From positions 1-56,959 of the forward strand of contig JAZNHR010000008.1 in the NCBI GenBank assembly GCA_045577075.1: DNA of 56,959 bases, given 5' to 3'. Position numbers and translations under genes: made by a program. Below the pieces are notes generated by a model. It was not told where the DNA came from and made no database searches. It worked only from the letters and a program-made list of their open reading frames with translations. Of the stretch, positions 25,763 to 34,878 are shown in pieces. How positions within the stretch are numbered: the first letter of the stretch is position 1; every line of letters begins with the position of its first letter. Source of the DNA: SIG447 sp045577075 (lineage in GTDB: Bacteria; Bacillota; Clostridia; UMGS1883; UMGS1540).

Positions 25763-28700
25763 GTTTCCGCCTCCATTCTTTCCCAAACCTCGTCAGCCGA
25801 AAGTGCAGACAGGCGACGAAACCCCGTGCCGTCATGGGCGCAAAAGGACGAAAATTGACAATACGTACACGCACTTCTGTCCTCTTTTTTATACGGCGCA
25901 ATGCTTATATCCCCGTTTGCAAGACAGTTTAACAATCGACTTACCGTATCTTTTACATGCTTTTCAAGGCGCGCAAACTGGTCGCCAGATGCAAGGGACC
26001 CGGATAGTCCGGATTTTAAGCTTCGTGCCGGTAAAACCGTAGAGGATTTTCCAAAATCTTTATCCATTGCTTTTAAAATATCTTCATCCTCTAAAACAAG
26101 CCCCTGTAATTTAAACTGTTTTTCACGAAGCATTTCGATTGCCGCATCATCCTCCATGGGAGATGCTGGAACAACAGGGTCCGAAAGGCGAAAATACAGC
26201 ATGCCGGCGGGCTTTGCGTTTTTACCTACAATCGGACTATTATCCTCGGCGCAGAGCGCAGACAGATAAACGGCAAGCTGTAAATCAAGCCCCGTGTAAA
26301 CGTCCCCAAGGCTAAAAGTTTTTGCGCCAGATTTATAATCAATAATACGCAAAAACGTTTCTTCCCCATCACCGCGTTTTAAAACATCTGCCCTATCGAT
26401 TCTCCCTGTAAGCTTAACCTTCCCTCCACCGGGAAGTGTAAACGTAAGAGGCGCCAGGTCACCGCCGTCTGAAAAAGATAATTCATATCCTAGGGGCTCA
26501 AAACCACATTTTTGCATGTGACGGACAAGCATATTGATTCCCGTCTTTACCGCCTTTCTAAGGCGCGCGAAAAGGCGGGCATACCGCATGGAATTTTCCA
26601 GCATATAAGGGCTCAGACGTTTATCCAGCATCGGTACAATTTCCATAAATTCGGCGTCAATATAAGTGTCGTCCACCTCTTGCCAGCGTTTTTGATTTTC
26701 ACGCAATCGTCTTGAAAATACATCTATAAAATCATGAAGAAAACGGCCCGCATCTGCCGCCCCTGCCTGCATAATTTTTCTCTCTCGTGCACCGAGCATA
26801 TAATTTGCATAGTACGCAAAAGGGCACGCCGCAAGTTTTTCAAGCCGTGAAACACTACTGGAAAGTGTATTACCCATATAGGCGTGTATTGTTTCCGCGG
26901 AGAGACGATTTGCTGTATTTTTATATGATAATGCACCAAGCCCACGTTTCATTTCTTCAGATCTATACTCTAAGAGCCAGCCGTAAGCCATCCGCATTTC
27001 TTTACTGGCTTTTCCGGATTTCAGTTCATTTAAGACATGTTGTAGTGTTATTGCAGGGACAGAAAGTTTCTCATCGGGCAAAAGCCCTAAAATCATGTTT
27101 TTTTCCTCGACATCGGGAAAAATTTCTTTGATTCTTGTATAAATTCGCGAAGGCCTTTGTGCACCGCCATCCATATCTGCGGCAGGATAAGATACCTCCA
27201 AAAATTCACGCGGAATCGTAAGGCACTTATAAATCAAATGCTCTTCTTCAAAAAGTGTTTTGTTTTCAGAAAAAGCAAAGTCCAGGCCTATTTCGGAAAG
27301 CATTTTACGCTCACGGTCACTCAGCACACCGGTTTTCTCCGGCGTAGCCGGAAAAACGCCGTCCAGCGTGCCAATGATAAACAGTGCTTTTACTTCATAG
27401 CCTTTAATACGGTCAATGTCTCCAACAAAAACACCATCCTGTGCCGCAGGAATGATACCCGTTTCCACTTCGCCAAGGGCGACACGCAGAACATCATACA
27501 GCTTGCGAATGCCAATGTTCTCCTCCCCGAACGCGTCACACACGCCATCCAGTGCATCAACAAAAGCGTTATAAACTCCTTTATATTCTGCGGAGAGCGC
27601 AAAATCTCCATTTTTCTCAAATAAGCGTGCCAACGCCAAAATGCGGCGGTCGGCCTTCATTTCCTCTAAAAAAGAATACATCGCTTCGCATTTTTCCGCC
27701 GCCGTTTTCCCCTCTTTCAATGCCGTTTCCAGACGAAGCAGGGGCTGCACAATTTTTCGCCGCACAGCATCCGCCTTTTGCCGAATTTCTTTTTCTTCAT
27801 CCGTTTCTCGAGATGCATATGCCGCAGAACGAGCCTGCCATTTTTCCTCATTCTTCCAAGCGTTACCGCGAATCCCCGTGGCAAGAACGTAATTTTCAAG
27901 AATGTCAATTTCTTCTGCCGGAAGCCGCAAAAATCCAGATTTAATATAGCGGAACATACATTCGTAGGTGTAGCCCTTTGTAATCAGTTCCAGCGCAGAA
28001 AGAACAAAAACCGTGAAGGGATGCTCTAAAATTCGAATTGTTCTGTCCATGAAAAACGGAATCCCATAGATAGGCAAAACCGCTTCAATGTATCTTTCGT
28101 ATGCTGCCGTGTTTCGGGCTGCAATCGCGACATCACGATATAAGTACCCCTTTCCCCTGCAAAACTCCAAAATTCGTCTTGCAACCGTGTGCACTTCTGC
28201 CAACGGATTTGCCGCCGTTACAAGGCGTATGCCTTGTGGCGTTCCAGAAAACTGTTCTGTAGGGTATTGAAAATATGCATTTTCCAAAAAACGAAGAGAT
28301 GCTTCTGCCCGTCTCTCCGTTTCCAGCACAGTGGCAGGCTCAATCGCCACGTGGTTTTCCTGTGCAATACCAATAAGACGGTCTGCCATTTTGCCGTGCA
28401 GTACAAACGCAGACGCTTTTTTATCCTTAGGATGAAAGCAGAGCGTAACCGTAACGCGCGCCGCTTTTTTCATCATCGCGCAAAGCACAGCAAATTCGGA
28501 CGCATCAAAGCCGTCAAATCGGTCAATATAGATTTCTGTGTTCTCAAGTTCTGTTGTTTTTTCTATAATACGCGCTAAACGAAGCATTAAATCGTCGCTA
28601 TCATAAAACTTTTCTTTCAAAACATCTGCATATGCAGAAAAAAGCAGGGCAAGGTCGCGAAGCTTTTCCGCCGTTTGCGGTACTGCTTTCGCAGCTTTTA

Positions 28701-29103
28701 TAAGGTCATCAGGCGAAATGTTATATCGCTTCATTTCACCAAACAACGCACCAAGTGTTCCTGCCGCACCCATCTCGCCTGCAAACTTTTTCAGTGCCGT
28801 CAGATTTTTGGTATGATCGAGCAACAATTTCTGCAGTAATATCACTTTTCCGCGGCTGTCAAGCTGTGACAGTGCCGCTCCATCATGCAGAGAAAGCAAA
28901 CGGAAAGCAAGGCGTTTGAGGCTCAACACCTCCACGCCGCCAAGACCATGCACATTTACAAGACTGCAAATCCTTTTTTCCGCCGTAAACGTAAACTGTT
29001 CAGGCGTAATAAAATAGACCTGCTTTCCGCTCTCCAGAGCCTCACGGATGCAGAGGGTTGTTTTTCCGCTGCCAATTTTCCCGTAAATGAGTCTTAGCGA
29101 CAT
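25753..29103 (-). CDS. addB: ATP-dependent helicase/deoxyribonuclease subunit B (AddB)
   Basis: A 1116-aa partner of AddA. Walker A is YGKIGSGKTTLC at residues 6-17. The middle part is helicase-like and degenerate. The C-terminal nuclease domain has RIIDYKSGAKTFSLGDVYTG. The [4Fe-4S] clasp cysteines are seen as LAACPFAYYANY and the final CTYCQFSSFC. AddB reads Chi-like sites and carries the second nuclease. The start is the ATG with GGAG eight bases upstream, overlapping the miaB end. Confidence 0.94.
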   Translation of the reverse strand: MSLRLIYGKIGSGKTTLCIREALESGKQVYFITPEQFTFTAEKRICSLVNVHGLGGVEVLSLKRLAFRLLSLHDGAALSQLDSRGKVILLQKLLLDHTKNLTALKKFAGEMGAAGTLGALFGEMKRYNISPDDLIKAAKAVPQTAEKLRDLALLFSAYADVLKEKFYDSDDLMLRLARIIEKTTELENTEIYIDRFDGFDASEFAVLCAMMKKAARVTVTLCFHPKDKKASAFVLHGKMADRLIGIAQENHVAIEPATVLETERRAEASLRFLENAYFQYPTEQFSGTPQGIRLVTAANPLAEVHTVARRILEFCRGKGYLYRDVAIAARNTAAYERYIEAVLPIYGIPFFMDRTIRILEHPFTVFVLSALELITKGYTYECMFRYIKSGFLRLPAEEIDILENYVLATGIRGNAWKNEEKWQARSAAYASRETDEEKEIRQKADAVRRKIVQPLLRLETALKEGKTAAEKCEAMYSFLEEMKADRRILALARLFEKNGDFALSAEYKGVYNAFVDALDGVCDAFGEENIGIRKLYDVLRVALGEVETGIIPAAQDGVFVGDIDRIKGYEVKALFIIGTLDGVFPATPEKTGVLSDRERKMLSEIGLDFAFSENKTLFEEEHLIYKCLTIPREFLEVSYPAADMDGGAQRPSRIYTRIKEIFPDVEEKNMILGLLPDEKLSVPAITLQHVLNELKSGKASKEMRMAYGWLLEYRSEEMKRGLGALSYKNTANRLSAETIHAYMGNTLSSSVSRLEKLAACPFAYYANYMLGARERKIMQAGAADAGRFLHDFIDVFSRRLRENQKRWQEVDDTYIDAEFMEIVPMLDKRLSPYMLENSMRYARLFARLRKAVKTGINMLVRHMQKCGFEPLGYELSFSDGGDLAPLTFTLPGGGKVKLTGRIDRADVLKRGDGEETFLRIIDYKSGAKTFSLGDVYTGLDLQLAVYLSALCAEDNSPIVGKNAKPAGMLYFRLSDPVVPASPMEDDAAIEMLREKQFKLQGLVLEDEDILKAMDKDFGKSSTVLPARSLKSGLSGSLASGDQFARLEKHVKDTVSRLLNCLANGDISIAPYKKEDRSACTYCQFSSFCAHDGTGFRRLSALSADEVWERMEAETCK

Positions 29104-30440
29104 ACCGCTTCTCCTTGCAAGTTCCAAGTTTTTGTTTCTGTAATTTTTACATCCAGAATCCGTCCGACCATCTCTTCGTTTCCGGAAAAATTCACGATTT
29201 TCCCGCCTTCTGTCCTGCCGGACATTTTCCCCGTATCTGTTTTACTTACGCCTTCACATAAGACAGACACCGTTTTTCCAAGGTAGGTTTGATTGATCTC
29301 TCCTGAAATGCGATTTTGCACTTCAAGAAGCTTTTCAAAATTCGCTTTTTTCTCCGCCTCTGTAAGAACGTCCGGCATGTTTTCTGCCGGTGTACCTTTT
29401 CGGGGCGAAAAGATAAAGGAGAAAATCGCGTCATATCGTACCTCTTCCAACAGGGAAAGGGTATCTAGAAATTCTTCATTTGTTTCTCCTGGGAATCCGA
29501 CAATAATATCCGTTGTAAGTGACAAGTCCGGCATCTTCTCTCTGGCAAGCTTTATAATGGACAAATATTTTTCCCTTGTATACCGACGATTCATGCTTTC
29601 CAAAACGCGGTTATTGCCCGCCTGCACGGGAAGATGTAAGCATTTGCAAATATTTTTTCTTTCCGCCATTACCTCTAAGACTGCGGGACTTATATCTTTG
29701 GGGTGGGATGTCATAAACCGAATTCGTTCGATGCCTGTGTCACTCACCTTTTCCAAAAGACGAGCGAAAGCCTCCCCACCACCACGGTAGGAGTTTACGT
29801 TTTGCCCAAGAAGCATGATTTCTTTACAGCCTTGCGCATAAAGTTCCCGCACTTCGCGAAGAATATCTTCCTCCTCCCGGCTTCGTTCCCGACCTCGAAC
29901 ATACGGCACAATACAGTATGTACAAAAATTATTACAGCCGTACATCACAGGAACACCGGCTTTAAACGGAAAAGTTCTTGCCGTTGGCAATGCCGGAGGA
30001 ACAAAGGTATCATCATATGCCGTATCAAAAACACGCCTGCTTTCTGTCAGATGCTGAAAAAGCAGGCGTGGAAGAGCCTCAATATTATTGGCTCCAAATA
30101 CAATATCAACATGCCGATACGTCTTTTTAAGGCTTTCTATAACGTGTTCTTCACCCGTCATACAGCCGGACATTGCCACAACAAGTTCCGGCTTCTTTTC
30201 CTTATAGTGCTTGAAAACACCAATAGCACCATACGTTTTCTTTTCAGCATTTTCACGAATGGCGCAAGTATTTAAGAGTGCAAAATCAGCTTCTTCCGCA
30301 CATTCTGTCATTTCATAACCCATTGCCAGCAAAAGCCCGATAATCTTTTCTCCATCATTTTCATTTAGCTGACAGCCATAGGTGCGAATATATGCCTTTT
30401 TATGATGCACAAGTTTTTTAACTTCTTCGATATAGTTCAT
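29094..30440 (-). CDS. miaB: tRNA-2-methylthio-N6-dimethylallyladenosine synthase
   Basis: A 448-aa radical-SAM methylthiotransferase acting on position 37 of tRNAs. The N-terminal cluster-binding region has IRTYGCQLNENDGEKI near 18-33. The radical SAM motif is CNNFCTYCIVPYVRGRERS near 160, and a C-terminal TRAM domain spans about 375-448. The start ATG overlaps the recR stop. miaB is often near mutS; here it sits between recR and addB. Confidence 0.94.
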   Translation of the reverse strand: MNYIEEVKKLVHHKKAYIRTYGCQLNENDGEKIIGLLLAMGYEMTECAEEADFALLNTCAIRENAEKKTYGAIGVFKHYKEKKPELVVAMSGCMTGEEHVIESLKKTYRHVDIVFGANNIEALPRLLFQHLTESRRVFDTAYDDTFVPPALPTARTFPFKAGVPVMYGCNNFCTYCIVPYVRGRERSREEEDILREVRELYAQGCKEIMLLGQNVNSYRGGGEAFARLLEKVSDTGIERIRFMTSHPKDISPAVLEVMAERKNICKCLHLPVQAGNNRVLESMNRRYTREKYLSIIKLAREKMPDLSLTTDIIVGFPGETNEEFLDTLSLLEEVRYDAIFSFIFSPRKGTPAENMPDVLTEAEKKANFEKLLEVQNRISGEINQTYLGKTVSVLCEGVSKTDTGKMSGRTEGGKIVNFSGNEEMVGRILDVKITETKTWNLQGEAVCR

Positions 30441-31036
30441 AAGGTAATTTCTCTCCTGCCGTCCATGGCCCGTGCCAAGGTTACTTCATCCGTAAACTCC
30501 AAATCGCCGCCCACGGGAATACCATGTGCAATTCTGGTAATTTTAACAGCAAACGGCTTTAAAAGCTTGGCAAGATAAAGTGCTGTAGCCTCGCCTTCCA
30601 CGCTCGGATTGGTTGCCATAATCACTTCTTCCACTTCGGATTCTGCAACGCGAGCAAGAAGTTCACGGACTTTAATATCCTCCGGGCCTATACCATCAAT
30701 GGGCGAAATGACGCCGTGCAAAACATGATACACGCCGCTATATTCATGGGTTTTTTCCATTGCTGCCACATCTTTCGGGCTTTCCACCACGCATATAATT
30801 TTGCCATTTCGTCTTGCGTCCCCACAGATTTTACAGGGCTGGGTGTCCGTAAAGCTTTGACATGTTTTACAAAGGGTTATCTTTTGTTTTACGTCCCGAA
30901 TGGCAGAAACCAGTGCTTCGCTCTCCTTGTCCGGCAAAGACATGACATGAAAAGCGAGCCGCACGGCTGACTTTCTGCCAACGCCCGGCATTTTAGCAAA
31001 CATATCTATTAAATTGGCTATCGGCGCAGCGTACAT
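30437..31036 (-). CDS. recR: Recombination protein RecR
   Basis: A 199-aa RecFOR-pathway protein. The helix-hairpin-helix is PGVGRKSAVRLAFHV near 18-32. The zinc finger is CKTCQSFTDTQPCKIC near 57-72. The TOPRIM domain begins ICVVESPKDVAAMEKT near 81. Length is standard. It is part of the dnaX-ybaB-recR block, which is the same order as in Bacillus and most Firmicutes. Confidence 0.96.
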   Translation of the reverse strand: MYAAPIANLIDMFAKMPGVGRKSAVRLAFHVMSLPDKESEALVSAIRDVKQKITLCKTCQSFTDTQPCKICGDARRNGKIICVVESPKDVAAMEKTHEYSGVYHVLHGVISPIDGIGPEDIKVRELLARVAESEVEEVIMATNPSVEGEATALYLAKLLKPFAVKITRIAHGIPVGGDLEFTDEVTLARAMDGRREITL

Positions 31037-31051
31037 ACGATTCCCTCTCTT

Positions 31052-31393
31052 TTAAAACAGGCCGGGAATGTTCATGCCGCCTGCCACTTTGTTCATTTCA
31101 TTTGTGGCCATTTCGTCCGCTTTACGCATGCCTTCATTTACGGCCGCCATAATAAGGTCCTCGAGCATTTCCACATCATCAGGATCAACGGCCTGGGGCT
31201 GAATCTGAATTTTAACAAGCTCCTTCTTGCCGTTTACCTCCACTGTTACACTGCCGCCACCAACGGTGGCTTCTACCGTTTTCGTTTCCAGTTCTTCCTG
31301 CACGCGAAGCATGTCCTGTTGCATCTTCTGTGCCTGTTTAATCATACTGCTCATGTTGCCACCCGGCATTCTGGGGAATCCACCTTTTGCCAT
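31052..31393 (-). CDS. YbaB/EbfC-family nucleoid-associated protein
   Basis: A 113-aa protein with the Met/Gly-rich start (GGFPRMPGGNMSSMIKQAQ) and the VGGGSVTVEVNGKKELV core of the YbaB/EbfC DNA-binding family. It dimerises and binds DNA broadly. The start ATG has AAGGAGTG upstream. It lies between dnaX and recR, the classic location. Confidence 0.94.
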   Translation of the reverse strand: MAKGGFPRMPGGNMSSMIKQAQKMQQDMLRVQEELETKTVEATVGGGSVTVEVNGKKELVKIQIQPQAVDPDDVEMLEDLIMAAVNEGMRKADEMATNEMNKVAGGMNIPGLF

Positions 31394-31406
31394 ATTTGAT
31401 CACTCC

Positions 31407-32981
31407 TTAAAAACTTTGCAAGCGGGAAAGTGGGTCTTCTGTCCCCACGCCCGTGCTTTTTGTTAAATCCATTTCAATATCAGCCGAAATGCCGGCCTTT
31501 TCTTCCAGTGCCTTTTTAAATCCTAAAAGGCTTTCACCGGAAAGCATGCTACGGCCCGCGCTGAGTTCATCCCCGTCCGAAAACAAAAGACACAGCCTGC
31601 CGTTTCTATCCTCAGCACTTGTCACGCTCTCCAAAACCATCATAACCTGCAGTAAATTATTCTTCATACAAAAGCCCGAAATCGCATCTTTGTTTTTAAG
31701 AAACGCTTCTGCCAGATGTCCGTTTTCTCTCGCAGGCGTAGGTTTCGGCGTTTCATGGATTTCTTCTTTCTTTCCCGGATTTTTCAGGGGCACACTTTTC
31801 TTTTCGGAAGCCTCCGAAGCAACAAAATTGCCGTGTTTTAGCTGATATTCCAGTTGCCCCACCCGTGCTGCCAGTGCTTCTGTTCCTTCCCCAAACGCCG
31901 GATGAATCATTTTTACAAGGGCAATTTCGAGTGCAACCCTTGGGTCCGAAAGATGTCGCATTTTTGCCGCGAGGTCTACCGCCGTTTCAAGACAATATAC
32001 AAGCTGTTCACTCGAAAGCTTATTCGAAACGCCACGAAGCTCCTCGGCTGCTTCATCGGTAATATCCAGCGTGCTTGCAGGATTTGCGGTGTACTTACAA
32101 AGCATAAGGCTTCGCAGATAGTTTGTAAAATCTTCGCAAAGCCGAAGGAACGACTTCCCTTCCTCCGCATATTCTGCCAAAACGTGCATCGCTTTTGCTA
32201 CATTCTTTTCCGCAATGGAAATTGCCAATCTGTATAAAACCTCAGCGCTCGTTGCCCCAATAAACTCGGCGATATCTGCATACGACAAGGCATTCCCGCC
32301 GATGGCCATGCACTGGTCCAGAATGCTCAAGGCATCACGCATGGAGCCGTCTGCCTTTTCTGCCATCAGGCGAATACCGCGTTCTTCTACAGTAAAGTTG
32401 TCCGCCGCAAGTATTCTTTGCATTTGCATTTCAATATCCGCCGTGCGAATGCGCTTAAAGTCAAAGCGTTGACAACGGGATAAAATGGTATCTGGCACTT
32501 TGTGCGATTCGGTTGTTGCCAATATGAAATGTACATGCTTAGGCGGTTCTTCCAATATTTTAAGAAGCGCGTTAAACGCACTTGTAGAAAGCATATGGAC
32601 TTCGTCAATAATATAAATACGATTTTTAAGCCGCGTCCCTTCAAAACGTGCTTCCTCGCGAAGGTCGCGAATACTGTCAACGCCGTTATTACTTGCAGCA
32701 TCAATTTCCGTAATATCTAAAATTTTGCCCTCCAGAATTCCTTTACAGTTTTCACACGTGTTGCAAGGATTCCCGTCAACAGGCGAAAGGCAATTCATGG
32801 CACGGCTTAAAATGCGGGCAGTTGAGGTTTTTCCCGTCCCGCGCGTACCACAAAAAAGATAGGCATGCCCTACCCTTCCCAAGGTAATTTCATTTTTGAG
32901 CGTATTCGTAATATGCGCCTGCCCCACCACATCATCAAATGTGAGAGGCCGCCAAGTGCGGTATAACGCAGTATAGGCCAT
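31407..32981 (-). CDS. dnaX: DNA polymerase III subunit gamma/tau
   Basis: A 524-aa clamp-loader ATPase. It starts with YTALYRTWRPLTFDDVVGQ. Walker A is GTRGTGKTSTARIL near 45. The zinc module is CLSPVDGNPCNTCENC. Walker B is IYIIDEVHMLS, and the sensor follows (LATTESHKVPDTILSRCQRFDFKR in part). The C-terminal third is variable, as is usual for tau. I see no clear slippery A-run frameshift needed for gamma. It lies about 50 bases after the SRP RNA. Confidence 0.95.
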   Translation of the reverse strand: MAYTALYRTWRPLTFDDVVGQAHITNTLKNEITLGRVGHAYLFCGTRGTGKTSTARILSRAMNCLSPVDGNPCNTCENCKGILEGKILDITEIDAASNNGVDSIRDLREEARFEGTRLKNRIYIIDEVHMLSTSAFNALLKILEEPPKHVHFILATTESHKVPDTILSRCQRFDFKRIRTADIEMQMQRILAADNFTVEERGIRLMAEKADGSMRDALSILDQCMAIGGNALSYADIAEFIGATSAEVLYRLAISIAEKNVAKAMHVLAEYAEEGKSFLRLCEDFTNYLRSLMLCKYTANPASTLDITDEAAEELRGVSNKLSSEQLVYCLETAVDLAAKMRHLSDPRVALEIALVKMIHPAFGEGTEALAARVGQLEYQLKHGNFVASEASEKKSVPLKNPGKKEEIHETPKPTPARENGHLAEAFLKNKDAISGFCMKNNLLQVMMVLESVTSAEDRNGRLCLLFSDGDELSAGRSMLSGESLLGFKKALEEKAGISADIEMDLTKSTGVGTEDPLSRLQSF

Positions 32982-33007
32982 ATGAACTCCCTCATTACTC
33001 CTTTATA

Positions 33008-33033
33008 TAAAAAAAGCCGTACGCCCTTTTTTC
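33008..33033 (-). terminator. Weak terminator-like hairpin after the SRP RNA
   Basis: On the minus strand AAAAAAG pairs with CTTTTTT around a CGTACG core. The stem is AT-rich and weak, so part of the transcription may run on into dnaX. Confidence 0.4.
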
Positions 33034-33281
33034 GCAACTACATTTATATGCGGTATTTTTGCAGCCAGCTGGTGTCAGGCGACCTCACGGCACACACAAA
33101 TGACCGCTTATCGCTGCTTGGTTCCCCACCTGACGAGGTTCACGGGTTTATGTCGCGTAAGACCTGACCGTAATCACCGCTTACAAAAGCCGACCATACA
33201 AATGCAGAACTCCAAAAGGGCATCATCCCCGCTATAGCGGATTGCGGGTACAGGGCACCGCTCACTCCCCGACTTGTACGA
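33034..33281 (-). ncRNA. ffs: Signal recognition particle RNA, large (Alu-containing) type
   Basis: The 4.5S-like core GTGAACCTCGTCAGGT, followed by GGGGAACCAAGCAGCGATAA, is the conserved Ffh-binding helix 8 with a GNRA-type loop (GGGA). The 5' part (GTCGGGGAGTGAGCGG, then CTGTACCCGC) forms the Alu domain of the long Firmicutes SRP RNA. The ends pair (TGCATTTGTATG with CATATAAATGTA), giving about 248 nucleotides. It sits upstream of dnaX, as in Bacillus. Ends are estimated from pairing and promoter position. Confidence 0.9.
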
Positions 33282-33288
33282 CTCTATT

Positions 33289-33317
33289 ATTATACACGAA
33301 TTCACAAAAAATTTCAA
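33289..33317 (-). promoter_or_regulatory. Promoter of the SRP RNA
   Basis: On the minus strand TTGAAA (33312-33317) and TATAAT (33289-33294) with a 17-base spacer. Transcription would start near 33281, at the 5' end of the SRP RNA. Confidence 0.8.
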
Positions 33318-33359
33318 TACTATTTTATAAAATTTATGTTTTTCAAAAGAAACCCTCCG

Positions 33360-33388
33360 TTGACAAATACAAATGGACTTGATATAAT
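33360..33388 (+). promoter_or_regulatory. Promoter of the phosphopantetheinyl transferase gene
   Basis: Consensus TTGACA (33360-33365) and TATAAT (33383-33388) with a 17-base spacer. The predicted start near 33395 leaves a 15-30 base leader only. It is divergent from the SRP RNA promoter 43 bases away. Confidence 0.8.
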
Positions 33389-33409
33389 AAATATGATAAT
33401 TTAAAAACC

Positions 33410-34006
33410 ATGGAAGAAAAAGCTATGCAGCCATTGATTTATGTTTTAAAAAATACATTCGGCCTGTCCAAGACGGAAAAAGCATTCTTCTTGCAGCATG
33501 TGGACAAGGCTAAAATAGAACGAATCAACCAATGCCGATTCCCCGAAAAAGCCGAGGGTATGCTTTTAGCGGAAGCACTATGTAAAACCGCCATATCCAA
33601 TGCCTTTGGGATTCCAATCGGAAAACAGCATTTTGTATATACAGAAAACGGGAAACCTGTCTTAAAAGGCTTTGAAAACGTATATTTTAGCTGGAGCCAT
33701 TCCGGGAACCGGATTGCTTGTGCCGTCTCAAAAGCGCCTGTTGGGATTGATATAGAAAAAATCGGCAACTTTCCGAAGAAAGTTGCCGCGCGTGTTTGCT
33801 CAGATGCTGAGTTTTCTTTCATTTTAGAAAGCGAGCACAAAGCCTCCGCTTTTACAAAGCTTTGGACAATGAAGGAAGCCGCCGTAAAGCTTCGCGGAAC
33901 AGGTATTTTCGGCGAAGACCTCAAAACGTGTCTATGCGGAACACGAGTAGAATCCATGCAAATGGAAAACTACTGGCTAAGCGTCGCCACCTACGACGCG
34001 AGGTAA
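33410..34006 (+). CDS. 4'-phosphopantetheinyl transferase, Sfp type
   Basis: A 198-aa transferase that moves the phosphopantetheine arm of CoA to a carrier-protein serine. Visible are VYFSWSHSGNRIACAVS near 85, the Mg-binding GIDIEKI (GxDxE) near 105-111 and LWTMKEAAVKLRGTG (WxxKEaxxK) near 149-163. No good ribosome site precedes the first ATG; the second ATG (33425) has a GGAAG before it and may be the true start. The gene is alone on the plus strand and its 3' end overlaps the converging serine hydrolase gene by 16 bases. No NRPS or PKS gene is in the window, so the target carrier is unknown. Confidence 0.88.
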   Translation: MEEKAMQPLIYVLKNTFGLSKTEKAFFLQHVDKAKIERINQCRFPEKAEGMLLAEALCKTAISNAFGIPIGKQHFVYTENGKPVLKGFENVYFSWSHSGNRIACAVSKAPVGIDIEKIGNFPKKVAARVCSDAEFSFILESEHKASAFTKLWTMKEAAVKLRGTGIFGEDLKTCLCGTRVESMQMENYWLSVATYDAR

Positions 34007-34878
34007 TCATAGATATCCCGTGAGGCATTGGCAATTGTAGAGATCGCCGCGTCTTTACTCTCAATATCGCTACACAGAAATACAAGTGCATAATCACCGT
34101 GTTCAGAAAAAACAATGCCAACATCATTTTCTACGGTGTCAAGTTCCCCGGTTTTGTTTGCCACGCGTACACCTTCCGGCAACTTCTCGGGGATTTTCCA
34201 TGTTCTGGTCTGCTGTTCCATGATATAAATAATGTCTTGGTACATGGTTTCATTTTGATTTTCATATACCTTCTTCAAGAATTTCATTACATCGTCAACG
34301 GACGTGTAATTTTCTTTTCCTGCCGCCATGGCATCATAGTCCAGCATTTTGCGTTCCAGTCTTGTGCCGGTGTACCCTTTTTCTGCAAAAAATTTATTTA
34401 AGGTGTCCATTCCAAACTTATTGATGACAAGATTTGTAGCCTCATTATCACTGACAGCAATCATATCCCTTACAAGCGTCTTTATGGGTGTACCGCCAAT
34501 CGTATCATCGGGTGAAATATCCCCCACATTATGAATGTGATGCAAAATATATTCCATGATAAACAGCTTTACTACGCTTGCAGAAGGAACGGACTCGGAC
34601 GCATTCTTGTATTCTCTTCCGTCTTTAAACGTGTATACGCCCCATTGATGATTGCCGGAAAGCTCGGAAAACCGCCTTGTTAAAATTGGTGAAATGTGAT
34701 CCTCGGGCTCGGGCGTAGGCGCAGGCGTTTCTTCAATAGCCACTGGGGTAGCCGAAGGCTGAGGTGTGGCTTCATGGCCTGCCATGGAAAGAGCCGGCGT
34801 TCTTTTATTCCATGTGATGCAAACGCAGACTGTTAAAAGGCAAAATAGTGCAACCCCTAATGCAATAAATTTTTTCAT
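33991..34878 (-). CDS. Class-A beta-lactamase-like serine hydrolase, extracellular
   Basis: A 295-aa protein with an N-terminal membrane anchor or signal peptide (residues 5-21) and a Pro/Thr-rich linker (37-59). The rest has the penicillin-recognising fold: SxxK as SVVK at 101-104, SDN at 143-145 and KTG at 242-244, so the active site looks complete. The omega-loop glutamate (Glu166 of class A enzymes) is not seen; the matching segment reads RLERKMLDYD. Efficient beta-lactam hydrolysis is therefore doubtful, and a peptidoglycan-related carboxypeptidase or esterase role is as likely. The ATG overlaps the previous stop (ATGA). Confidence 0.82.
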   Translation of the reverse strand: MKKFIALGVALFCLLTVCVCITWNKRTPALSMAGHEATPQPSATPVAIEETPAPTPEPEDHISPILTRRFSELSGNHQWGVYTFKDGREYKNASESVPSASVVKLFIMEYILHHIHNVGDISPDDTIGGTPIKTLVRDMIAVSDNEATNLVINKFGMDTLNKFFAEKGYTGTRLERKMLDYDAMAAGKENYTSVDDVMKFLKKVYENQNETMYQDIIYIMEQQTRTWKIPEKLPEGVRVANKTGELDTVENDVGIVFSEHGDYALVFLCSDIESKDAAISTIANASRDIYDYLAS

